From positions 2,119,463-2,183,462 of the forward strand of contig JAJEKB010021185.1 of the NCBI GenBank assembly GCA_022393335.1: 64,000 bases of DNA, read 5' to 3'. Positions 34,089 through 45,869 of the stretch are shown here, one piece after another. Position 1 is the stretch's first letter, and every line of letters begins with the position of its first letter. The notes beneath the pieces were generated by a model. It worked only from the letters and a program-made list of their open reading frames with translations, did no database searches and was not told the DNA's origin. The position numbers were made by a program, and so were the translations under genes. The stretch is from Macrotrachela quadricornifera. Lineage: Eukaryota; Rotifera; Eurotatoria; Philodinida; Philodinidae.

Positions 34089-36013
34089 GGGCGTGACAAA
34101 TTGTTGGGACGTCCCAATATTCAATTAATCATGTAGGTTCACTCATGTATCAGAAAAATGTGATCTTTTTATCACTTATATGTCTTATATAATGCTATTG
34201 ATCTGTGACTATTTGAGATCTACATATTAGGAAAATGAGGATTACTAAGGACGTCCTTATGATCATTGTGCTAAACTTGCTTCACATAATATTTGTTGAC
34301 ATCTTGTTCTTGGCATATACTGCATGTGCGTTAATATTTTATCTATTCTATCCTAACGTTGTGTTCTAGTTAAATCATTCGTGTTCGAACTGTGATTCTT
34401 TTCGCTTTCCTTCATTCCTTCTTTTCTTTCGCACACTTTCACTCGATAACAAACGCTTATCATCCTTGGATTATGTCTTCTTCACAAGTTAATTGGGATT
34501 GTTCTCAATGTGGATCTGCTCCAAATGATCGTCGTAAATATTGTACTGAATGTCATTCAATGCTAACTTGGACATGTGCTGGTTCAGGAAAATCTGGTTA
34601 TTATCGTCATTGTAACAGTTACAGTTATTGTACACCAGAACTTGAAGAAGAAAAACAACCGGAAACGGAACAGAAACAACAACAACTTCAGGTTTTAGAT
34701 GATAGTAAGTAACATTATTCTGTTAGTTTACGCATGCGTCTATTAGTCGATTATTTTGTGCTACAAGAGTAGTCGAAATTTAATAACTATTGTACTTTTT
34801 TATATTGTAGAACGGCATCCTTGGTCAGAATGGAAACGTACTAATGAATCTTGTATACAACATACTGGACTTGATATCGAGCAATTACAAGAATTGTATT
34901 CTGTGTGTGAATAACCACTTATAAATTATTGCTCCCATAAGAACTACCGATTTACAAACAGTGCCACTACTACGTATTTACCTCCTATGAATATGCTTGT
35001 TGTTACGCTATGGTACTTAAAACATTATCATTCTGAACGTTATATTGCTTCAGAATTAAATTTAAGTCAACAAGTAGTGAATTATTTATTGTCATCAGTT
35101 GTCGATATTTTACATTCGTGTGTATATCCAGAATTGATTTCAATACCTGCTAATATATCTAGCAGTAGAACACCATACGGACCTCAACAATACTATAAAC
35201 TAATAGTCGACTCGACTTTTATTACGATTCCTGAACCTTATGATCCAAAACAACGTAAAGCATATTATCATGCGAAAAGTTCAACAAATTATGCATTGAA
35301 AGTACAAATAGCTTGTGACTTTTATCATCGAATAGTACACGCATCCGAATGTTATCGTGGAAGTGTACATGATATTACAGTTCTACGAGAATAAGGACTA
35401 CTAGAACATATAAACGATGCCGTGCAAATTATTGGTGACAAAGGATATATTCGTGAAGAATACGTAGTTACTCCCAAAAACAAGCTTCATGGGCATGAAT
35501 TAACAGATGAAGATAAGAATTTCAATCATGACATTAATAGCGCAAGAGCAGCTACTGAAAATATTAATTAATGTCTTAAAACTTATGCAATTCTTGGTGG
35601 TGTCTACAGAGGAACTATCGATAATTTTCGTAAGGCAACAAAAATTCTACAAGTCGTTTTTGCTCTATGTAATTTGAACTTAATAAAACATCCTATTCGT
35701 AGATAAACAAATGATAACTTGTATTTTCTGATTAATTATTTGGTAATGAAACTTATTGCTTTTACATGTTGTTTCAGATTTCTTAGTAGAGAATGGCACA
35801 CGTGAACAAATATTATGTGAAGCACGTTTAGCACAATGATCATAAGGACGTCCTTAGTAATCCTCATTTTCCTAATATGTAGATCTCAAATAGTCACAGA
35901 TCAATAGCATTATATAAGACATATAAGTGATAAAAAGATCACATTTTTCTGATACATGAGTGAACCTACATGATTAAATGAATATTGGGACATCCCAACA
36001 ATTTGTCACGCCC
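34089..36013 (+). mobile_element. Harbinger/ISL2EU-like DNA transposon (1.9 kb), complete ends
   Basis: TIRs of about 185 bp (34089-34273 and 35829-36013) are almost identical in reverse. They start GGGCGTGACAAATTGTTGGG and carry the inner palindrome GGACGTCC. The target duplication is not certain (TATA-rich flanks). It holds one spliced transposase gene. TIR identity is far higher than in most elements here, so insertion was recent. Confidence 0.85.
34473..35706 (+). pseudogene. Harbinger-type transposase with N-terminal zinc ribbon, three TAA codons
   Basis: Exons 34473-34704 and 34811-35706 join across a GT/AG intron in frame, giving about 375 codons. Residues 5-55 form a Cys-rich ribbon (CSQCG, YCTECHS, then further Cys/His). 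Exon 2 carries the IS5/Harbinger catalytic set: D in LIVDSTFITI, D in GSVHDITVL, and E in SARAATENIN, with GDKGY between. Stops TAA at 34912, 35392 and 35569 break an otherwise continuous frame; each could come from a CAA Gln codon by one C-to-T change. I chose Met at 34473 because it lies just before the zinc ribbon; an upstream in-frame Met at 34392 adds a hydrophobic leader unlikely for a nuclear protein. Confidence 0.75.
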
Positions 36014-37507
36014 ATATATAGATAAAGAACTTCAGTAAGTACCAATGTTCTGTAATATAAGTCAATATATAACACTGTATCACTATATAATCACTAGTGA
36101 ATATAATTAGATCCTCAATTTAAAACATGTATTTTACTTATAGAATTCTATTAATGAGATTCACCTATATTACGTACTCTATGGTACCTTCTATTCACTA
36201 CATATTTACTATAGTGCGGCATCTAAGTCACACTTAAATTCAGAGCCATAGTAGTTTCAATGCTAGCTACAATATGGGCTCAAGTGTGGAAAATCGATTT
36301 CGTGCCTGGTTCTTCCCTGTGTGAGGGAAGAAGGATCTAGCATGCCACATTTTTTTTCGCTGCACACTCTTTTACTAGCTTTTCTTCAGCTGAGAAATGT
36401 ATCCAATTGTCAATATTTTTGCTATGCTAACTACAGTGTGAAATAGTATCATTATGTGATTTGTTCATTTTGAGTATCGAAGGCATAAGAGTAACGTGTC
36501 GGTCCATCGAGTCTTGCTTATCTCAATCCTGCAAGGCGACAAAACATAGCACAACTATAAATTACCGCCACTCAGAAAAATCTCCCAAACCACAAAAGTT
36601 GTCCTGCTTCGATGAGAGGTAAAAGTCGGTTCGATCTTTCATACTCCGACTATTCATTCGTATTTTGGACTTTTTGGTTCTCCCGCATATATAGCATCTC
36701 ATTCCTACACTCACATCAGTTACTTCACTCTCGCCTTCAACTAGGGGACGGCAGCTACAGTTACTTTACCGAGTATAAGTAACTATTTTCAGTTGCCATT
36801 ATCAAGCAGCTGGTAACGGATTCCAGTTACAAGTTACTTGGTAAAGTAACATTAATCTGCTACTCTTATCTTCAACTACCTCATCCTCATTTTTACTCTT
36901 TCACTTTAAACCTACTTACCCATCCGCTCTAACTTTTAACAAATTCCACAAATTCTCCTCACAAGTCATCTATATACATTTTCTACCGTTTCATGGCAAC
37001 AATTCCCTCTAAATCACATTTTTATCTACAATCTACTCATTATCACTTTTCCACTGATCCATACCCCCGTATTTAAACCCTCTCATCCTTACCCTTCGAC
37101 CTAGGTAAATGCGTGAGAAAGACGACTTTTATTTTTAGTGAAAAAACATTAACATCTATTAATACCATCAGAACTATCTCAATCATCGATATTGCTAGTA
37201 AGTTTTTAGTTATCGATACAATTGTTGATTTGCGAATATATTCTAATTATAGTGGCAAGTATTCTTTTTTCATGATATCGTTGTTGCTATTGCAGTTCAC
37301 GAAAATTGAAAATATGCCCTTCGGCTTTTTGTCTTTTATAACTACAGGTTTTGATCTATTAACTTATTATATATAGGAAGAAAGTCCAGAGCACACCGCA
37401 TCTTTTGGTATATTTATATCAATCATCAAACACAGCTTAATGTATAAAATGTGTTAGAAGAAAAAGGGACATACTTTTTTTCTAACATGTATGGAGTGTC
37501 CATAATG
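36014..37507. other. intergenic; one partial hAT-like end
   Basis: No gene. At about 36745 TAGGGGACGGCAGCTACAG resembles a hAT terminus and is followed by paired TTACTTTACC and GGTAAAGTAAC blocks, but no matching right end is found. Confidence 0.4.
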
Positions 37508-37699
37508 CACTGTAAAAAAAATAGGAGCTCTACCGAACTTTAAGGGTTTGGTACAGTTTTACGAAACGATTTTAAGTTTCGCGGCATACAAATCGTTTCG
37601 TAATTATTATAAAGAACCATTTTAAGTTCCGAAAATTGCAGAAGGTTCCAAAGTTTGTTTGCGAAACCCTCTAGAAGTTCCATGCACCACGTACTGAAC

Positions 37700-38460
37700 T
37701 TTCGATAGTTTCGTATCCTTTGTACAAAGCTATTGACGGTTTTGCATGGTGGTTAAACGTTTTGTATATATTCTACGAAACCAGTCATAGTTTCGGAAAT
37801 GCTCTAATAGTTCTGGATACATTGTACGAAACTAGGCATGGTTTCGTAAAAGATATACTGAACCAATACATCAATTACAAAACTATGAACAGTTTCGTAC
37901 AATGTACGCTGAACTTTTTCATATTTTACGGAGCCACTGGTAGCTTCGTGAAACAATTAAACGTTTCGTATACCGTGTACGAATCTATCAAAAGTTTTGT
38001 AAAGCATCAAAAGGTTCAGCATATATTGCACGAAACTGTTCATAGTTTTATCAATGATGTAATGGTTTGGTTTATCATTTATGAAACCATGGTTAGTTCC
38101 GTACAATATGTGCGGAACTATTAGAACATTTACAAAACTATGAACGATTTCGTAGAACTTATACGCAACCTTTAGATGCCCTACGAAACTGTTGACGGTT
38201 TCGTAACATGTGTACTAAATCATCAGAAAATTGGTGCAGCTGTTAATGGCTTCGTATAAAATATACGAAACTATTATATGACCTTTGAAACTATCAAAGG
38301 TTTCGTAAAATATGGGTAGAATCTTTGCAACACTTGCGGAGTTGTTCATGATTTCGTAAAAGATGTACCGAACCATTATATCATTTACGAAACTATGAAC
38401 AATTCCACTTAATTTATGTTAAACCTTATAATATTTTACAAAGCTTCCGATTGATTCGTG
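37700..38460. repeat. 51-bp tandem repeat, ~14 units
   Basis: Each unit has an ACGAAACT half and a GTTTCGTA half, so each can form a small hairpin. Because 51 is a multiple of three, a 134-codon frame with a 17-residue period (YETxxSFVK) stays open at 37720-38124. It has no start context and is a by-product of the repeat, not a gene. Confidence 0.85.
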
Positions 38461-39821
38461 TAAGATATACGGTGCTTCTAGTTGTCTTATAAGACTTTCA
38501 CCGATTTTGAGCAAAAGATACAAAATTACCAAAATTCCAGTACACAGTGCATGGAACTTCCAAACAGTTTCATAGTAAAACTTCAAAATTCTCTTCAATT
38601 TTTAGCATTTTGAAGGGTCCTGTATAAAAATTACTAAACAATTTTCATGCCGCAACACTTAAAATCGTCTCATAAAACAGTACCAAATCTTCAAAATCCG
38701 ATAAAACACGAATTTTTTTAAGAGTCTGCTAACTCAAATTAGTCTAGTATGAACTATGTCTAGATAACTTATATGAAGGCAGAGATAATATCTAAAAATA
38801 CATTTTAAAAATTATTGATTCCGCAACGAAACAGTCTCAAGTAGTTACGAGATGTACTATCTGGTAGGTCTCAAAAAGTTGCACGTATTACTCCTGGAAT
38901 AGCCGTCAAAAACGTTACTAATAGTATTCCAAGATAGTCGTCGAAGAGTTACTAACAGTAGTCCGAGATAGCCTTCAGAAAGTTACCAATGGTACGCCGT
39001 GATAGCGCTCAAAAAGTTACCTATAGTACCCTTAAATATGGGATAAAAACTTACGGAACCTTTTTGTTCACTACTCATTCACCGTTTTGCTTTGACGGCA
39101 CAGCCTATATATACATATACGAATGTGCTCACAGAAAATTATTGCCATGCAGAAGACGTTTGAAGTACCCTGAAGGATCTATTGAAAACCTACGGAACTT
39201 TTTCGTCCACTACTCATTCACCGTTTTGTTTTGCCAGTGTAGGTTGTATATATATACGAATGAATTCATGAAAAATTATCATCATATAGAAGATGTTCGA
39301 AGATTAAGTATTTGTGCGAATGTCTTGTCAAAGTGTGTAAAATATCCTGCACATCCGAATGCACATAATTAAGTAAGAACTTTTTTGATAAACTAGTATC
39401 CTAATTAATTAATTAATTGTATATAGTTTTAGGTTCGGTGACAACACTGCTGAACCTAATGTTTTCCGAAAATCTACAAATTAATCAGTAAGTTTGTTGT
39501 ACCAAAATAAATAAACTTCTTTTCTGTTACAGAGTGACTTTAATATGGGACTCGCAGATAGATTTATCATCTAATTCAAATTAACTCGCGTTTCATTTCA
39601 AAAGCATCTTTGTATCAAATTATGGGTAAGTTTCACTATTGAAAATAAACATATTTCTTTTCTCTGTTTAGATCGACGCACATATGAGCTGTATGGGCAA
39701 GTTTATTTTATTATATAAAATTAATTGATTTGCTCTTTATTGTAGATTAATTCGAGACACTATTTGGCGATTAAGTTTTATTTTTCACTAATGATGGAAA
39801 CAGCTTCATAGGTATGAACCA

Positions 39822-39945
39822 GTTTAGTTTCCACTTTGTATTCGTGAGTTGATCTTATTTAGATATGAAAAGCTATATAGAATTTGTGTAAGAATTCTGT
39901 GTAGCTTTTCATATCTAAATAAGATCAACTCACGAATGCAAAATG
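39822..39945. repeat. perfect long hairpin
   Basis: TTGATCTTATTTAGATATGA and its reverse complement form ~55-bp arms around a short loop near 39887. It lies inside the 37508-40359 element. Confidence 0.85.
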
Positions 39946-40359
39946 GAAACTAAACTGACTCATTACTTCGGACGCTGCTTCCATCATCAGCTATTGGGTA
40001 GGTGATAAAAAGTTCAGTGCGAATAAGCACGTACGAAACTTCTTTTTAAGTTGATGTGCAATGTTTAGTATGAAACCTCTTTTCAATCTGGAATAAAATG
40101 TTCAGCATGAAACCATTTCTACGAAACCCTGTTTCGGTTTTTTGAAAAATTTTGGTACTGAACCTTTGATACGAAACCTTTTTGACCTTTTCCGATAGAA
40201 GTTTCGTACTGAACTTCGTGTACGAAACCTTTTTTGTCATTTCTCGAACGAAAGTTTGGTACGAAACTTTCTTTTCATGGAACCAAAAAAGGATCGGACG
40301 GTGTACCGACCAGCCGATATCTTTTTTGGTTCGGTAAAATTCCTTTTTTTTTTACAGTG

Positions 40360-42318
40360 TGTTGTAGCATTTTTATTTCGGATGTGTCTGAGCTGAGATA
40401 AATGATGAAATGTTAATTTTTTTCCAAGAAATATGCCGTGAAAAGGTCTACAGGAGGTGTATGATCGAATTTCATTTTACCTTTCTGATGATTTTTCTGA
40501 TACTCAAAACGAACAATTTACATAGCGGTGCTAATAGTAATTTTGTAGAACTTTCAACGGCATATCTTTTAAAAAAAATTCAATATCTCATTATTTTTCT
40601 AGGTCGAGATATATGCAAAATCAAAATTGCTACAACATGCAAAAGCCTATAAAAAACAGATGACACTTTCTTTTTCTAATACATTTTTTACATTTTAAAT
40701 TGCACTTGATGTTTAACATAAATACACTACAAGATGCAGCACGTCCTGAGCTTTCTTCTTATATATAGTACGTTAAAAGATAAAAACAAAAGAAATCGAA
40801 GGATGTATTTTCAATTTTTGTGAACTGTAATCTATTTTTTTAATTATGACTATTACTTATCGATGAAATTATTACCTTGTCGATCCATACTAATTATAGT
40901 GATCGTTCTTTTCGTTTGTATATCGACATATCACTTGACAGAAAAAAGATTGGTGATTTAAATAAAACCCTTTTTATTGGTATAAAAATACCTGACGTGT
41001 CATAATAGAAAATCAAGTTATTTAATGTGGGTTTTGTTTAAAAAGTAACGAACAAGGGTCGAAATAAATAGAAATCTCTTTTTCTCAAATGAATACTTCA
41101 ATTTTAAATATAGCCGGCGTCGCCGAAGAGCTTACTAAATCAAAACATCAGTCGCCGCCGATCCTAAAAAATTGGAAAATTTTAGCCGCCGTCACCGTTG
41201 AACCCCTCGGCTTACACCTCTAGTCACCATCACTCTCATAAACCTCCCTCCTTCCCTTTCATTTCTGTTCAACCTGAACTTCATTGTATTCTTTTGATCT
41301 TCATCTACGATCAAGCACATATAAAGGTTATATACTTGAGAGGACGAAAATGCGAAATAGACTTTCGATATATCTATTCATAGCTTTGACTGAGAAAATT
41401 TGTTAGCGTCATTGGATGACTCATCATGACGCTAACGAAAGTTTCATATGCATATATATGTATGTCTTTTTCGTTCCTGTGTTTCATCCTACTAAAGACA
41501 TACATATATATGTCCTTTGTCTCTCTTGTATTTCTTCTCTTTCCTTTACGTTGATCATCATGAGATCTCTTTTCGTTTTTTCTCGTTATGTATTTCTATT
41601 TTCGTTGTTATTGCGTCATTCTATTTTCTTTGTGTGTTTTCACATTTTTTTCTCTTTATATATTACCATGTTTTCTCTTTTTTCTCTCAGTTGTCCTTAT
41701 TATATTTCTCACACAACGTGACCTTCTTTTTTGGCCTTGATATTGTTATCTTTGTTTTCCCTATTTTTTCCTATATCATTGTTGGTTTATTTTATTGATT
41801 TACATCAATAAAATCTTTGATATATATCTTCCTCTTCCCTGATATTATTTCCATCAACATACGGTAAGTATTTTACTGTGAGATTTTCTCGATTTCCGTT
41901 AATCAGATCCCCGGATAGATCATTTGGCCTTCGATCGTATCGGAGGATAAAGCCATCGTCAATTACCCCATACGAGAACCTCACAAAAATAACTTTCAAT
42001 TTCCTACAAAGTCCCTTTAGAATCGAGTTCCTCAACCTACAAAACCTTTTGTCAAGTTTCATGAACCACCAATAGAAGCATCGACAAATATTTAACGCTG
42101 TGAAGACTCATCCTTTTAGCCAGTAGCATATCCAGGATTTTTAGATCAATGGGCAAACTTCTCTAGTGTTGGAAAATATGAGCGAGGCTTTAATTGATAG
42201 ACCAGAAATTTTCTTGGTCCAAAAAGTACTAACAACGTAAAAAAAGCACACAAAATGATGTTCTTTTAACCAGTTATGCATCAAACTTGAAGCTCAAGCC
42301 TAGGCCAGATTGTTTTTT
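40360..42318. other. intergenic; core motif copy and a one-sided hAT-like end
   Basis: No supported gene. CTACAAGATGCAGCACG at 40724-40740 is a lone copy of the fold-back core motif. The GC-rich block 41105-41222 ends CTTACACCTCTAG (reverse CTAGAGGTGTAAG), like a hAT terminus, without a partner. The T-rich open frames at 41416-41800 have no homology I recognise. Confidence 0.4.
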
Positions 42319-42871
42319 TCAAGTCATAAATGAAAGGCCTACCCAAACCATAGAACAGATCCAAAATATTAAGTCATCTCGACTTTGTCTTTGTTTAACT
42401 ATAAGTGTTTCAATATTTCTATGTCGACGAAGATATATTGTAATACGTAAATACATTAATGATAATGCCATTATTGGAATTCCATAACAATTAAATGCAA
42501 GCCAAAGAATACCACGAAAATAGTAGTAGTAGTATATTGCTTTATTTATATTTATAATAATGAAGTGGGGAATGTTCCATAAATAAGTAGGGAGAAGAAG
42601 AAAAGAAGACTTAGACGAACATCGTCTCTTTAGTCATACAAAAAAACCAAAATAGAGTATATTAATTTGATATTAATTTAAAATGATAAAGTCAAAAATT
42701 TGAAAAGAAATACAATTTATGATTAGTAAGGTTGTAACAACAAAGAAAGATAAAGTACAAGGTTTTAACTCTCCACGTCGTCACTTACGAAAGATGTATA
42801 TAATGGTAAACGTAAAAAGGGAAGGAATGAATTACTATTAACATGATAGACATTTGTCAACAGCATACATC

Positions 42872-45869
42872 TTATGCCAATTCTTCGTTATAACAAAAGA
42901 CATAATCGAATAGAGAAGGTTTGCAAGACGTCAATAGTAACAACATACGATTTGAAGTTCTTCCTTTATCTACAGTGTTTCGCTTTTCTTTCAAGAGAGC
43001 AGGATTAGTGTAGTACTCTCTTAAGAATAATAAGTACAGCTTTTGTTGAATATAGTCCGCAATCACCGCAGGATTACTATGTATTATAGTGGTTAATAAT
43101 TTCGTGTAATGGATCCGGGTAAGTGATTCAATTGATTTATAAGTAGGACAGTTAATTATCTCGTCGTTAGTGGCATCATACCATCTGTTTATGCTACGGA
43201 ATATTTTACGATTTAAAGATTCAAGTTGTTGTTGTTTGGTACGAGATAGAATTGGGTAAATATTAAAAATAGAATGAAAATAAGGACGAATATAAGCATG
43301 ATATAGCCTAAACGAAGTCTTGTCGGATAACATTCGTGTGGCAGCTAGACGCTTAAACACATTGATATTTTTGTTAATTTTGGATTTAATGTAGTCAATA
43401 TGACAATTGAAAGAAAGTCTAGCATCAAGAAACATACCCAAATATTTGAATTTAGAAATATGATCAATAACATTTTTATCACAATGTATAACAGGAATAT
43501 TTGGTGATACCATCCGGTGAAAAAGAGTCCAATATGTTTTTTTGAAATTTAGAGGCTGTTTCCAGGTAATTGAGTATTGATATAGATCTTTTATAACGTC
43601 CGAGATCTGCTCCGAAAGATAAGGAATAATCTTCTCTGATGACCATGTGACTGAAGGAGACACCACAACTGCTAAGTCGTCCGCAAATAGATGTTTGAAA
43701 TGTAGACTAGACACAGCATTTAATATATCGTAATGAAAGATGATAAATAGAACAGGACCCAAACACGATCCTTGAGGTACCCCTTTGAATAATGAGAAGG
43801 ATGTTGATTTATGTCCTTTTATTTCAATAAATGCTGAGCGTCCAATAAGATAATTACGTAACCAGGAAATGATATATAAAGGGCAATTTAGGCGTCTTAA
43901 CTTTATCCATAGGCCTTTAAACCAAAGTTGGTTAAAGGCCGTCTTAAAGTCAATGAATAAAGCAGCTGTAGCAGTATTAACTGCAAGGCCTTGGCCAATT
44001 TGATCAACAATAGCTACAATCCTGGTAGACATATTGTGCCCAGATCTAAAACCCGTCTGTTCATCAGGAAGAAGACCATTATCTGATATCCATTTACGAA
44101 AATGTATTAAAAAGATTTTCTCATTTAATTTTGAAAAACAGGGAAGTAGTGAGATTGGACGAGTGTCATTTATATCAGCAATTGACGATTTAGTTTTTGA
44201 CAACAGTATTACTTTAGCAATATGCCAATGTTGAGGAAAACGAACATGTTTAGCCATGTAATTAAAACATGAGGTAATAAATGAAATATGAGATGGAGGT
44301 AGAAGCTTAATTATTTTGTTTGAAATTCCATCCAAACCCGTTGAATTCTTATTCTTTAATGATAGAATAGATTTTTTAACATCAATAAATTCAATTTGAA
44401 AGTGATCTAATTTTGAATTTTGGATTTCAATATCTAATTCTTGGTCTATAATATCTGCCTCTGCTTCAATGATGGACTGATTATTTTTATGTTCAGAAAA
44501 TTGATCCATATAGAAGCTTTTAGCGATGTGACACATTTCCTCTGGAGATGTTATTGCTATTCCATTCTGCAAAATTCCATCAATAGGAGGCGAATAAGAT
44601 GAGAAATGTCGCTTGGATTTTCTCCAGAATTGTTTAACATCACAACTATTTAGAGTTTCGCAGTATTTACTCCAGGTTCTTCTTTTGTGTACATAAAGTG
44701 CTTTACGTATGTGTTGTGAAAAAAGTTTTAACTGTAGCATATAATATGGATGTTTTGTTTTTCTGACCAAATATAAATACTGACGTTTAATATGAATCAG
44801 ATGAACTATTTGAGGTGGAATTGAGGGCTTATATGTATTACAATACGATACATAAGTTAATCTTGAAGAGGTCAATGCCAAAAAACGTTCATAGAGACAA
44901 AAAAATTTAACCTTATCTGTCATGATTTTACATAAATCATCCCAAAAAGAAGACGTGTAAGTAATAAATATTTCATATAATAACCAATATGTTCGTTTAA
45001 TTGGGATGAGGCGTTCTTTTGATGTAACTGTGAGTGACGATGACCAAAGGACAGGAAAATGGTCACTTCCAATAGAGGGAAGTACAGTGCAAGAAGCAGA
45101 GAGCATGCTCACAGGTGCTAAAATAAGGTCAATCACTGCATTTGAACGTGTTGAAGTAGGAACGAATTTATTCACAACTTGTAGATACTTATCATTTAAC
45201 CATTCGAATAGTATTCTTCCCTTCTGATTTGACGGTGTATTAGACCAAGAAATATGTTTAGCATTTAAGTCACCAAGTAGAATCGTATTTGGATTACGGC
45301 ATATTATGTCGCTAAACAGACTAACTGGTAAAGGTTCATTAGGTGGCGAATAACAAGTTGCTAATTGAAATTTTGTTTGGAGAGTTTCCTATATCAAGAA
45401 CAATAAGATTAAGATCATTTTGAAATTCAAGCACACGTTGTACAGGAATAGAGCGATGTGTGGCCACTAGTACTCCACCAAACGCATTTGTACCTTCCTG
45501 ATAAAAGACATGATAATTATTTAAATGCATCGAAAAATTTTTTAATGTGTCATTATCATGACGCGTTCCGTTTAATACAATAATAGAGGCGTCGATCGAG
45601 TTTAATAATTCGAAAAAATCATAGAGATATAATTTGAGGCTACTTATATTTAATAATAAGAAAGATAATTCATTTCTGATATTGAGCATATTAATAGTTT
45701 GTTGCCGTCGTTTTTCCCATTTAATGAATAAATTATTTAATGTTGAAGATGAGGTCCAGTCAGTAATGAGATGTTGAAGAATTTTTATTTGTCTTTTTGA
45801 AATATTTGTCGTCGGAATTGTTTGTAAATCTTTATGAGTAGGGATAAATACTTTAGCATTAGGATTCAT
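42872..45869 (-). pseudogene. LINE ORF2: APE-type endonuclease and reverse transcriptase, one frameshift
   Basis: It starts at ATG 45869. A frameshift at about 45350-45390 moves reading into the frame that stays open to 42872; about 1000 codons in total. Endonuclease: LGDLNAKH, then GSDHFPVLW near the end of the domain. The usual catalytic Glu early in the domain (xxET) is replaced by Gly in LNGTRHD. RT: FIDFKTAFN (motif A), GVPQGSCLGP (motif B), LFADDLAV (catalytic FADD). No RNase H after it. The enzyme would nick target DNA and copy its RNA there. The frameshift and Glu loss make this copy inactive. Confidence 0.85.

Larger units (their letters stand above)
37508..40359. mobile_element. 2.85-kb non-coding element with CACTGTAAAAAAAATAGG ends and ACGAAAC repeats
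   Basis: The left end CACTGTAAAAAAAATAGGA is matched in reverse at 40359. The dinucleotide TG stands on both sides (37506-37507 and 40360-40361). The interior is dominated by ACGAAACT...GGTTTCGTA blocks: a 51-bp tandem array on the left, more irregular copies at 40000-40290. It also holds a ~145-bp tandem duplication (about 39040-39300) and a hairpin (39822-39945). It is related to the 196-bp MITE at 14235. Confidence 0.75.

Noticed and set aside
28960..35600. Alternative genetic code with TAA as Gln
   Set aside because: Intact genes in the window (ART-TPR, TauD, LINE ORF1) have no internal TAA and end at standard stops; the internal TAA codons are in transposon relics and one doubtful gene.
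37720..38124. 134-codon open frame with a 17-residue repeat
   Set aside because: It is the translation of a 51-bp tandem DNA repeat; the repeat continues past the stop codon with the same DNA pattern, so selection is on DNA or absent.
41416..41798. Hydrophobic open frames of about 100 codons
   Set aside because: T-rich DNA gives Phe/Leu/Ser-rich frames in two overlapping registers; no start context or family.
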